A DNA stretch of 26,904 nt from Saccoglossus kowalevskii (taxonomy: Eukaryota; Hemichordata; Enteropneusta; Harrimaniidae): NCBI RefSeq assembly GCF_000003605.2, contig NW_003121911.1:133547-160450 (forward strand), given 5' to 3'. The translations under genes and the position numbers were made by a program. Positions 1 through 10,389 of this stretch are shown one piece after another. Numbering within the stretch: position 1 is the stretch's first letter; each line of letters opens with the position of its first letter. Under the pieces are notes generated by a model. That model saw nothing but the letters and a program-made list of their open reading frames with translations. It had not been told where the DNA came from and made no database searches.

Positions 1-29
1 GGTACTGTATTCATTAATATTGTGGTCTG

Positions 30-248
30 GTTGTTACCAATACCACTCAGTACAATATACCCTGTATCCGGATATTATAAATATCATGAAGTTTCAATAC
101 ACAAGGCGCCCCGCCGTTGTGAATATAACACAGCCGTAGAATATACACTATACCCGATTGTTGTCAATATCACGCAGTGCAATATACATCGTGTCCGGCC
201 GCCATAGACACCACGCAGTACGAATATACAATACTCGCTTCTGGATTA
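30..248. repeat. Diverged minisatellite, about 45-bp units
   Basis: Five imperfect head-to-tail units of about 41-47 bp can be aligned by eye, roughly 30-74, 75-115, 116-158, 159-205 and 206-248. Each carries a variant of GTTGTCAATATCAC, then CAGT, then CAATATAC, then a TCCGG-like end. Two short reading frames over this stretch simply follow the repeat and show no protein family. The array may begin left of the window, and fainter similarity may continue to about 440. Function is unknown; the repeat itself is seen directly, though unit boundaries are approximate. Confidence 0.6.
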
Positions 249-1570
249 TCTACAACAGTTTCCATGACCAATATTACGACGTTAAGTAATGTTGTGCTAC
301 AATTTCAGATGATTGTAAAGCTAAAAGCTAATCTCAATCTATTCACACTGAATTTAACGCCAAATATTATAAAGACAGGGTCTACAAGCGCAATACGGTA
401 CCAAGTGCCACCATACAGGCAATCACAATACAGTAAAGTAACTAATTTGATTTGTTTTATCTAGCGGCTCAGCGTTGCACGTGTATTGCAAGAATGACAC
501 CGACATTCATGTATACCTTATATGATACTTTGCATTCCTCGCTCAGTGCGCGTTCGTTGTTGGACAAACCCTAAGCTAAAATTACTAGTACCACATGGAG
601 TTGACAATATTGATGGTATATAGTAAACAATATTAAAATCCACTCAATATTAAATTCTCCGCAGTTATATACTACAATGGCACACGATTCGCCACTTGCT
701 CGCACGTTTATCGTGCCGTATAATCACTTCTCGTCTATTATGGCGCCGTGTTTATATTATATATGGAATTTCTCTCAATACTGCATTTCACGTTTCGTTC
801 GTATTTTATTTCCGAATAATGAAGGCACGTGCCTCAGTATTATCAGCAACTTAAATCAGAAGATAATTGTATAATAAAGGTAATAACCTGATTAGAATGT
901 GGTAAATCTGGCAGATTTTATTAATTAATTCTCGAGATGTAATTACGGATTGCTTAGCAGATCCAGTACGGCAACAGTTATCTGAATACTGAAGAACATA
1001 CAATATATGTTTTTGAGGGAGAGCAAGAGAAAAAAACAACACTTTTGTATCTTAATGGATTGCGTAGTGTATAGTACTGAACGTAACAATCAATGATTAC
1101 AACTATAAATGTCCGGATAAGTTTGTGTTATTTGCTGTCGTGCGTGACTAGTGAGCCCCGTCTAGACTCCTCAGCCGAGCCTTAGGCTTTGACAGAGCGA
1201 CGCAGTTAATTTAATCAAGAAAATAAAAGAATGGTGGCCCCACTGAGCTCGGCTCATGATAGCTTGGGATATGTAAGTAGGGAACATTGTCACCCAGTCA
1301 GCGTATTTCAGAAGTTATTAGTAAAATACGCAACTGAAATTCCAGAATAGTGTCAGTAACTCTAGTCCACGATGTAAGTTGTTTGTACAGTTCTCCAAAG
1401 GAAAGAACTGAGATTGCGTCCTTTCGCTGACGCGAATATCAATTCGTGCTCCTTTCTGTATTCGTTGACTGTACATGTTCAACATCGGCAGGTGCATGCT
1501 GATTTGCCAGTGACGAGGATGACAGCGACGGACTAAATTTTTGGATACGCTCTTCCAAATAAAATGTGGA
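249..1570. other. Unannotated non-coding stretch
   Basis: No gene, RNA or clear repeat is recognised. Reading frames are all under 70 codons and resemble no family. A 10-bp palindrome around CACGTG (GGCACGTGCC, 824-833) is the only short motif that stands out. Confidence 0.5.
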
Positions 1571-1620
1571 AATCCTCATTTCTATGTAGAAATCCTTATT
1601 TCTATGTAGAAATCGTCGTT
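1571..1620. repeat. 20-bp tandem repeat of small hairpins
   Basis: The 16-base perfect inverted repeat ATTTCTATGTAGAAAT occurs at 1578-1593 and again at 1598-1613, giving a period of 20. A degenerate third unit lies just before. Each unit can form a 7-bp stem with a 2-base loop on either strand. An 81-codon minus-strand frame (1439-1684, true ATG) runs through it, but its peptide is not recognised. Confidence 0.7.
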
Positions 1621-2499
1621 TCCAAAAACGGCAGTTACATCTCCGTATGTAGCCCGTCTCTTCCGTTCCCATATAACTTAACATAGTAAAAAGGAAAGCG
1701 GATAGTCAATATGTGCGTGACAATATTCAGTTTAATCTTCGCATATTCTTCCTTTGGACTAAGCAGCACGAGGAAAATGGATATGTGTGTGTCGATTATT
1801 TCAAATTGAAGCATTTTTGTAACGTAAACAATAGAATGCGCTCGGATTACACTGAGTTTGTATGGCATTCCGGATTTTAATGTTTGGAATACTGAATTAA
1901 AAACTACTATTAAGTTCCAATGAGAACAAAATGTACAACTGCTACTGCAGTTTCGTGTTCCTCATCTGTTTCTTATGAACATAAATATCGTATCCTTATC
2001 ATGTGGTGATTGGATATTGAACAAGGCGTGTAATACAGTTTGTTCGAATGACCAACATGCAGGAAAAAGTTCACCACAAAAGGTATAGTGTTTTAATTAC
2101 GTGGATTATTATTGCTGGCATAATCCAAATTATAGATTTAACAATCCGCCGTGATTGACGTAAGCTTCACCCGTACATGCCACATCCGGGGATTTCTAAA
2201 ACTGAATCAATATAATTTAAGTCCACCATGTTTATTCGTCTGGTCATTGCCATGGAAACACCTATATAACATAATCAAAAATCATATTTTTAGATCATAT
2301 TATGCTCCAAGTATATAGTATGGTATCATATTGCGCAGATTTTAGCATTCTAACAACAGTATGCCATTAAGTTTTTGCATAACGTACGTGCCGTTGTACG
2401 AACTGGTCGTTGTTCAATAAAACCTTACCCATGAGCACCGTGTTTTGGAAACCGGATCACTGTTACATTTCATAGATTGTATAATGTAATATTGCAGTT
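1621..2499. other. Unannotated non-coding stretch
   Basis: Only short frames are present, and no repeat, RNA or splice-bounded frame was recognised. Confidence 0.5.
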
Positions 2500-2930
2500 C
2501 TGGAAATTCACTCACGAAATTAATGGGGCACTGGAAATTCATCTTGAAACGACGCACTGAAATGATGTGTCTAGTATAAGGCGCGCGGTGAATTTACGCA
2601 AGAAAGTGCCGCTTAAAGTTTATCCACAGACAGGACTATTGAAACGGGATATATACATCTCGATGTGGATATGTTGTCTTTGAATGTCTGGGTGAACTAA
2701 ACGAAGACTCAGTCAAGACTAAACCCCGATCGGGATGAATTTTATAGCTGGAATAGAAAATAATTCTCCAATTCGGGAGAAATATACATTAACCTAGAAG
2801 TAGGGCACCATAATTTTACTTAGGATCTCTCCTTCTGAGGCGCTGGAAATTCATTTAAATCGGAGAGGGCGCCATAATTTAACCTAGGAGAGGGGCGTCA
2901 TGAATTTACCTATGATCTCTCCTCCCGAGA
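2500..2930. repeat. Degenerate repeat cluster (CTGGAAATTCA / GGCGCCATAATTTA)
   Basis: The 11-mer CTGGAAATTCA occurs exactly three times, at 2500, 2531 and 2843. A second module, GGGC(A/G)(C/T)CAT(A)ATTTA with ACCTAGGA-like ends, recurs at 2803, 2867 and 2893, followed in two cases by GATCTCTCC and (T/C)C(T/C)GAG. The modules look like diverged copies of one unit mixed with inverted pieces; 2763-2781 is a TTCTCC/GGAGAA hairpin. This is probably an old repeat or mobile-element remnant, and no coding capacity is seen. Confidence 0.55.
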
Positions 2931-3472
2931 AAGTAGAATGATCACAAACGACGATCAGTGGAGATTCACGGAGCCACTCAGAGATAAAAAAAACACTTTG
3001 ATTTTGTCAATTGTGAGAGATGTTTGTATTTCTGCTTCTAGCGCTATACTACGTGGATATCTGTGGGTTGAAAATGTTCTTACTTTAACAAGCAGCATGC
3101 CGCCTGGGTAATTAAAATTGAAACTTGAATTTTAACTACAAACTGTAGTGTTTTTATAGTCATGACTTAAACTATATAAAGTTATCGTCCACAGATGTGC
3201 CATTATATCGAAATACTAGCTGTAATTCGAATACCCTTCGTAATTTCGAGGTTTATTGTTTACGGCATTTGACGCATTGGAAGTCCCCTGAGTTGATGCA
3301 TGCTGACACTGTGCATAAATCCCGTAAACTGTTTCTGTTTTTCACGGTACCGACTTTTTAAACGCCTCGCTGGTGCTTTAATTGGCGCCGCGTTTCACAC
3401 CTGATATCTGATGACGGGATTTCTACTTTCACCCCAGACCACCATCGGTGTCACAAAGTTGAACATAGATTA
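2931..3472. other. Unannotated non-coding stretch
   Basis: Nothing recognisable as a gene. A good TATA-like string (TATATAAAG, about 3172-3180) lacks other promoter support in this AT-rich sequence. Confidence 0.5.
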
Positions 3473-3494
3473 CAAATCAAATCAAATCAAATCC
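3473..3494. repeat. (CAAAT)n microsatellite
   Basis: Four consecutive CAAAT units followed by a partial one. Confidence 0.9.
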
Positions 3495-3597
3495 AAGTGA
3501 CGTCAGTAAACGATTTTATAGTGTACATCGAAAAAGTCGCTTTTGAAATGTTGGATTTTTTTGATTCAGTATAGTTTACCAAGCGACATGGCCATGT

Positions 3598-3905
3598 GCC
3601 ATGACTACCATAACATGTGCCCACGAATCACAGCAACCGTAACACTTATCGTAATTCATGGCAACGATAACTTGCAACCGTGACTTTATATTATAGCACC
3701 CATATTATATTACCATATATCATGGCAACAGTAACACGTGACACACAATATAACCATATATCATGGCAGTCGTAACACGTGGCATATGCCATGGTAACTC
3801 AACGCGTGGTCACATGCCATGGCAACAGTAACACGCGACCGTATACAATAACGACTGTAACACGTGACTACATGCCATGACAACCTTGATACGTGACCAT
3901 AAAAA
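3598..3905. repeat. Minisatellite with CATGGCAAC and CACGTG motifs
   Basis: About nine imperfect units read roughly CATGGCAACAGTAACACGTG plus a variable A/T-rich spacer. Unit starts are near 3599, 3631, 3657, 3721, 3761, 3790, 3818, 3847 and 3876. The last five have a tight 28-29-bp period, while the earlier ones are longer (about 40-60 bp). CACGTG, or a one-base variant, follows CATGGCAAC by a fixed short distance in most units. The 67-codon minus-strand frame over its right end is repeat-derived and is not called as a gene. Confidence 0.8.
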
Positions 3906-6900
3906 CGAAATAATGCAAATGATCTGGATGGTCATGGTTGCTGCAATATCTGGGAATATAATGGATAGTAGTTCCACTCTGTTTGAGGTAGTACTTAAAC
4001 CACACTGTACCAAGCGTCACGTTTAATGCGAATAATTTGCACTGAGGTGGTGATTTGGAGCTAATTTTGTCTGATAAATAGTACTCATATATGATAGTAT
4101 TTCAAGTGAAATTATTTGGAGAAATATACTACAACCTACTAACCTAGTGAAGTATATTATAGAAATTATATTGGGCAATTCCTATAAGAATAGGACAAGT
4201 TTCTTTAGCATTCTGATGACATTTTTGTATTGCGCCTGCAAAACTATAACTTACGCATGACATCAAGTCAGTTTTCCAAAGATACACATGGCGGAGTAAA
4301 ATAAAACGTTGTTTCTACTATAAATGTACATATAGGTTAATGGTCAAGTCTGTGGCCTAAGGTCGTGTATGCTTAATGTAAATGTGGGTCGAAGGTCAAT
4401 ACCATCATCGATTGGACCATCTTGAGAGCCATGCACTAAGCAACGGTGTTAGAGAAGAAGTGATCGGTTATTTTCATTTTAGATTGTCAATCCATGGTAT
4501 GTAAAAATCATTGTCTACTATGATGTTGCCAGACATACAAACTCGAAAGTAACAATAGTTTCTCATTTAGATTGTAATCCGGTAATTGGTCACACGAGTC
4601 TTATGATTGCAAGATGCACTTTAAATTTGTCGGTCTTTGCAGGGGTTTATTACCGATTACGTCGCTAATGTTTCTATGATGTATCCTAATTCCATTTTTG
4701 AGAAATATACTTTGCTTTATCAGAGTCATTATCTTGACGGTTGTGGGTCGTAGATACAGACAATGCCACGTAGTAGATTACAAATGTAACGTACATATCA
4801 ATATATTTCGACTTATCTGTGAAAAGGTGCAACAATATGATAGTGATTTGGGTTCCTCAAATTGTATGCAAAATCTGACAGTTCTCATGGGTCAGATAAA
4901 CCAATCTTGTTAAAGGTTTCCAAACCTTTAAACGATATATGTTTAATATTATTCAATACTTGCGAATTCTTCTCAATTAAAATGTCTTCACATGTCCTAG
5001 TTTTTCATGAAACGTAGTTTGCTCGTGCCCGCTATATATGCGTAATTTATTTAGGGTCACCTCCGGAAAGTAACACATGTTGTATTCCTTAATGAAAAAA
5101 AAAACTGAAACGGATTCAAATGACCTCACTTCGCACTATTCGGGTTGTTCGACAGATGTGCAGTCTAGTGATGTACGCATGCGTTATGCACATGGGTTTC
5201 ACGCATACATTTGCGAAATCATTACCCCCCCCCCCATGATATTATATTATTCATTTTTTTCAAAAGCTATACATCGGCACTCTAAGTTATGATTATTTAA
5301 AAGAGAATTGAATAAAAACACATTTATGGTAAGTGCCATTTATTTAATATCAGGTGTATTAACACAAACATGTACAAGCCAGGCAAAACAGATTTAAACA
5401 TCGCTATTGTACAATGTGTGTTTGTGTGTGTTTATATTACTATCCCCTAAATTAAAAACACAGATAACGCGATAAATAATTGATATTTTGTGCTACAATC
5501 GAATATCAGCATTTATTTGTCGAAAAAACATCGATATTTCAATTATTTGGGAATTAATTATAATGGAAAAGAAAATCTAATTAACTTGGCGTGGCCTATT
5601 TCTTTCCATAGCTATTAATAAACTAAACTGTGTGTGAATTTCAAACAGATTTGCGTAGAATTAGCAAAGTCCTCCCACGAAAAAACAATATAGTGGTAAG
5701 TATATATATACAGATTTCTTTGCCGATGCTAACCGAATCTTAGTGGAATATACACGCTGTCACGCTATACTGAAATAGTACGAGACATGTGCCTCTCTAA
5801 TCAAGTTGTCCAACATCACTTATAAATTCCATAAGCTTATCGAATTGTGGTAAAATTGAGTGAACGGACAATATGGCTTAAACTGAGCACGTTCATTAAA
5901 TTTGCAATTATCGAGAGACTTGTCGCTGTTCTGCATTAACTGTATTTTAATTCAGTTTTCGATTTCGCATATTTTCCACAGACCTGCTGTAGCTGACGTC
6001 GGCCTAATAGTATATCAATTGTTGTCGACAACTTCAAGTTTAGCATCTAATTTATATGAAAATGTAATTATATTAATTTGCCGCTTGGTGGGATCTGAAG
6101 ATATATATTGATAGGGAAAACAAACGTGCGTACGTCTAGTAATTGTTTTTTATGCGTTGACGTACCTTGTGGAGGTCGCGTTTGAAACAAGATGATATAC
6201 AGTATTGTTCGAACAGAATTTGTGATGTCACATTACTACCCATGAACATCGTGGCGTTACTTATGAATTCTCATGAGAAAAAAAAGGAATCGCATGAAAT
6301 CGGACAGACAGCTTATCATTTCTATCAACTTGATAGACGTGACAATCAAAAATTGAATTTTGTAACGATGTATTCCAGTTAATTTGCTAAGGTCGATGAC
6401 CCCATCTAGGATTATAATTTGAGATTGGACTTTTCAGCGATTTGTTTCAATTACTTCAGTTGATACAGAATTTCGATCGTTATATCCCCCTTTATAATGC
6501 AACTCTTGAGTAAGGTCAACAATTTCGCTCAAATCCATATTTCTGTTAATCAGAATTTACGATTCAATTTCTATTTTGTGAATTGCATTTCCCGAGATCG
6601 AACAGGTAGAAGTTTACCGTCGATAAATTCATTAGGGTTACGGTGCAGCTGATGAAATACGTAATTTACGTTTTTTCCCACTGAACCATAATATATTGGA
6701 TATTTTATATACAATAAATTTACTTTATTATAATTAATTTGATCTTCGAACTATACTAACGCGCGGGGTATATGTCTTACAGCAAAAGAATTATGTGTCC
6801 CATTTACCGAGAGTGCCGTAAAATGGTGATTTGTGGAATTGAAATTATTATAATGTGCGTTTTTCGCAGCAGTTACTTCGAAGTGTAGACAGGGTTCTGG

Positions 6901-7196
6901 CTCTCTAATATAGCACACAACAACGTCTTAGTTATTTATTTGACACATGAAGCGCTCAAAGGGAATACTACGTAGACATCTTTACGATCTCATTATGTGT
7001 AGGTGTTTTAGGTTTGTGTTTTATGCGGGGATATGGTAGGCAATATAACATAATTAGTATAAAGCAACTAGAAAATATATACAAGATAAACGATTAATAA
7101 AGGTGTAAAATTGTTTTTAACAAACACGGCATATTTAAGGGATTAGTATATATATTTATCTTACAATCTTGAATAACAATGTAAAGTCGAATAATA
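3906..7196. other. Unannotated non-coding stretch with C11 run
   Basis: No gene recognised in about 3.3 kb. Reading frames reach about 70 codons and match no family known to me. One frame (5902-6111, plus) runs through an acceptor-like TTTTCCACAG near 5974-5983 but lacks other support. A run of 11 C lies at 5225-5235. Short GTAAGT donor-like strings (about 5331, 5696) are isolated. Confidence 0.5.
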
Positions 7197-7520
7197 TCAA
7201 ACACAACTAGGTAACAACGGTTTATCTTCTAGTAACCGTTCCATAACGCCAACGATACTGTGACGCGGCCTGTTCATATCCATATATCTGGTTTCCAGGC
7301 AACAGGGTCCGGCGCTTTGTAGTAAGAGCTGTTGACATATATCATCTCTGTGAGCATTAAAATGCCATGCCTGAGTTAGCAAGGTTTTTAGAAATTCAAA
7401 TAGGTGAGCGGATGTAGCCAGCGATTCGCGGTACAATAGAACTACGCATATAGCTGTTTTCCGCCCAAGTTCATTCGAAGTAGTCCCATGTTTCGCTACA
7501 TGGGTTTTTAGAGGACATAG
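7197..7520 (-). CDS. Unrecognised ORF, possible exon (low confidence)
   Basis: Open on the minus strand for about 107 codons before TGA, from a stop at 7521-7523. The peptide has a balanced, protein-like composition, with segments such as HLFEFLKTLLTQAW and HSIVGVMERLLEDKP, but I recognise no family. There is no convincing ATG near the 5' end. Acceptor-like AGs exist near 7454 and 7496, both with weak pyrimidine tracts, and no clear poly(A) signal follows. Either would give a phase that does not join directly to the candidate exon at 8188-8441. Frames of this length can occur by chance in 27 kb, so this is a lead and not a gene call. Confidence 0.15.
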   Translation of the reverse strand, partial: LCPLKTHVAKHGTTSNELGRKTAICVVLLYRESLATSAHLFEFLKTLLTQAWHFNAHRDDICQQLLLQSAGPCCLETRYMDMNRPRHSIVGVMERLLEDKPLLPSCV

Positions 7521-8187
7521 TCATATCCCATTAGAGGCGTGAAATTTCGTGATCACGACGGCTAATGTCTATAAGCCAAAACACCACGAGTATGTGAAAT
7601 ATGACTGACATTGCCCTCTCCAATGATAATGTGTCGCGTTCTTTTCAACTAAATAATATATAAGTATATTCTTCCGCCTCATTCAGCACACCGGAAATAT
7701 TGAAATAAAGATCCTTGCGTATATGGTTTGCAATAACTATCAGTGCAATTTAAGACATACGTCATTATTTGTGACCAGGAGTGGGAAACAACTGACAACA
7801 ACACCAATTAGCGAACACATTAGTTCCGTTTGCACTTGTTCAGTTTGTTGACACAGAGACCCCCTCCTGTAAGCATAGATTCGCTCAAGTTCACCGAGGT
7901 CATGCACCGACAATGTGACCTATACTTAGTTTGGTGTCTAGTTATTTATCTACAGTAATGCTTCATCGCTGACTTAAAAATTGACGCGTTTTACCCACTG
8001 TGGTCTTTCAACTATATTAAATAAAGCTGTTATCGTAACCATAATATGATAGTGAATTCGAAAATACAATGAAGTAGTAACCAATAACAATAAGTCTTAT
8101 GCTCTCCCGCTATCTCTCGACCCCCTATCGACAAATAATGACGAAATCTCAGTGAGTCCGTTTAGCTGGATCATTAGACTAACATAC
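7521..8187. other. Unannotated non-coding stretch
   Basis: No recognisable gene or repeat. It would be an intron if the minus-strand candidates on either side belonged to one gene, but their phases do not match directly. Confidence 0.45.
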
Positions 8188-8441
8188 ATATCTCTGAATC
8201 TTGGTCTTCCATGGATTCATTCTCGGTGTAAGGATATTTCCTGGCATATTACGATTGCGATGTGTCCTTCCTCTCTTTTCTTCCAAGTGTAACTGAGACC
8301 GGGAACCGTTGTGGTTAACAGCAGGCGCGGGTTGGACACTTGGACGTAGAGCATCCCTCAGTACGTATGTATTGGTAGCATAGGGGTCCCTAAAGCAACG
8401 CATTTTTTCAACAAGGTCTGAATTCCGCACTGGAACCAACG
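8188..8441 (-). CDS. Candidate internal exon, unrecognised protein
   Basis: On the minus strand an acceptor-like tract (TACGTTTACAG, AG at 8442-8443) precedes a frame that stays open to a good donor GTATGT (complement of 8182-8187). That gives an exon of 254 nt, a normal internal exon size. The whole frame is open from about 8505 to a TAG at 8179, roughly 109 codons. The peptide is polar and basic towards its end (LEEKRGRTHRNRN, then MNPWKTKIQRY) and has one NGS glycosylation-type site; no domain is recognised. The coincidence of open frame, acceptor and donor is suggestive, but each signal is common by chance. Confidence 0.28.
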
Positions 8442-8610
8442 CTGTAAACGTAGTACCGAGGACATCGTTGCAACATCCAAAGCCGACGACGAATGTTAAG
8501 CCTTAACGAACGGATACACCAAATAACGTAAGATATTGTGATTCAACCCGATTTATAGTGATTTCACATGTTCATATCAAATTTAATAAGCTTTAAATTT
8601 ATTTTTTTAA

Positions 8611-8866
8611 TTTCGCAGCGACAGGGGTGTGTCAAATATGATTTGTGTCGCAGATGGTGAGATTCATTATCGGATGGAAATTTTACATTACTGGGCTGAT
8701 TGTGGTAACAATGTTCATTTTAGTCGCCGCTATTTTACATTTAATAATATACAATGTAATTCGTCACCTCAAACTGCTTTCTATTTCAATAACGCGTCTC
8801 GTTGTAACATCCTCGGGCATTTCAGCCATGGCGCACAACACCATTATGCGTGTGCGTTAAAATAAA
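8611..8866 (+). CDS. Candidate 3'-terminal exon with two open frames and AATAAA
   Basis: A strong acceptor (pyrimidine tract ending TTTCGCAG at 8618) is followed by a frame open from 8611 to TAA at 8863-8865. Its peptide contains five cysteines after the acceptor and no recognised domain. A second AG at 8653 directly precedes ATG 8654-8656, which opens another frame to TAA at 8858-8860. That frame gives a 68-residue peptide with one strong hydrophobic, membrane-like segment (about residues 10-36). AATAAA at 8861-8866 overlaps the stops, so the layout fits a last exon, though the poly(A) signal would sit unusually close. Which frame, if either, is real cannot be decided here. Confidence 0.22.
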
Positions 8867-8915
8867 ATGGAACGAAACGAAGGGATCGCTTAAAAATCTA
8901 TCTCACCTCACAATC

Positions 8916-9174
8916 GCGATATACACTAAGCAACTTTTGACACAGTGTTGATGGATTGGCATTCCATACCGATATTGGCATATGGCATGCACTCTTACTG
9001 TGCCATCATATCATTCCCTGCCTTTATCTAACTCTGACCGTGACGTGCATTCTTCTGTTACGAGTTGATTCCAGATGGAAATTTAAACTCGTATAATCTG
9101 AGAGAATCTTCACGAGCTTATACGAGGTTAACCTCTATTTATTTTGAACGTTAAGTTTGCGGATTGAATGAAAT
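8916..9174 (+). repeat. Segmental direct repeat, copy A
   Basis: Aligns by eye with 9751-10012. Both begin GCGATATA, share GACACAGTGTTGATRGATTG, the string CTCTGACCGTGAC, a CCTCTATTT block and a final GARTGAATGAAAT-like end. The copies are clearly diverged, with many substitutions and small indels. There is no reading frame conserved between them, so this is probably a non-coding duplication or two copies of an unnamed repeat family. Confidence 0.7.
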
Positions 9175-9750
9175 AATCTGTACATTGGTATGTAGGTCAC
9201 TCCGCACACATTATTTAGTCTGGGAGCCAAAATCAAAAACGGAACCAAAATATTAAATTTGTTGCACGCCGACAACAAACATCTGTGGTATTTTTTTTGA
9301 AAGAGTGTAATCTCGGAATGATTTTTAGCCCAGGCGTTGCCATTTATTTGTGAATCTTAATTTTGTGACCCTGCTCACAAAGTTCATTTGCTGTATTTTG
9401 TCATAATCATTTTAGAAATATATCAATGATGGGAAAATCAACATATGTAAATGAAAATGCGAAATCTTTTAAAGTAACCTTTCTTATTAATCCTTATGAA
9501 ATGCTTTTCAACACCGTAACTAGTTTCTATTTGCATATAATTTGCATAATATTGAAATATGTTTCGCGAAATGTTACTTACATTACATATTATGTTTAAT
9601 AAGCTGTATATCGCAAAAGTAGAATGTTCTATAAAATCAACACATATGTAAACTTTAATCTCACAATCCACTATGACATATTAGTCATTGATTTTGCATA
9701 TAATCAGAAATTTTCGCAATTTGTAATTTATAGTGAGGTAGATTGAATGC
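9175..9750. other. Spacer between the two direct-repeat copies
   Basis: AT-rich sequence with no gene recognised. A 77-codon minus-strand frame (9438-9671) is of low complexity and unsupported. Confidence 0.5.
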
Positions 9751-10012
9751 GCGATATAACACTAATGATATTTTGACACAGTGTTGATAGATTGTCATTC
9801 CATCCCGAAATTCGCACATGGCTAGTACATTGTTTCATCATTATGTTTCTTGCCTTGATCTGCTCTGACCGTGACACTCACGTTTTTGCCGTGAGTTTAC
9901 TTCAGATGAGAATCAATTTTACTTGGGGGGGGGGGGGTTATCATCACACACTTAGGAGATTAGCCTCTATTTTTGGTTTTGTTTTATGTTTGGTTTTGGG
10001 AGTGAATGAAAT
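9751..10012 (+). repeat. Segmental direct repeat, copy B
   Basis: Partner of copy A, 835 bp downstream in the same orientation. It differs by a 13-base G run (9925-9937) that copy A lacks, along with scattered changes. A 100-codon frame (9792-10094) covers it but is not open in copy A, and the G run lies inside it, so it is not called as a gene. Confidence 0.7.
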
Positions 10013-10132
10013 GCCTCTATGGCGCGGTCATCCGGGCCACATTACTATGCAGAGCACACATATACATTATCCAACGCTTTATGTAGATCGATAAAACGCA
10101 CCGACATGTGTAGGGACTAACAAATAGCGGTG

Positions 10133-10135
<3 letters not shown>

Positions 10136-10173
<38 letters not shown>

Positions 10174-10285
10174 NNNNNNNNNNNNNNNNNNNNNNNNNNN
10201 NNNNNNNNNNNNNNNNNNNNNNNNNNNNNNNNNNNNNNNNNNNNNNNNNNNNNNNNNNNNNNNNNNNNNNNNNNNNNNNNNNNNN

Positions 10286-10374
<89 letters not shown>
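10136..10374. repeat. (TA)n microsatellite containing an assembly gap
   Basis: Pure TA repeat at 10136-10173 and 10286-10374, separated by 112 N (10174-10285). The gap lies inside the tract, so the true repeat length is unknown. All reading frames across it (poly-YI) are artefacts. Confidence 0.95.
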
Positions 10375-10378
<4 letters not shown>

Positions 10379-10389
10379 CAGTCCCCTTT

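Noticed and set aside
7485-7510. Hairpin CCCATGT/ACATGGG followed by a T run, like a bacterial intrinsic terminator
   Set aside because: The window is eukaryotic in character and no gene ends here on the plus strand; it is a chance hairpin inside an AT-rich stretch.
9792-10094. 100-codon plus-strand frame
   Set aside because: It overlies direct-repeat copy B and a 13-G run; copy A has no matching frame.
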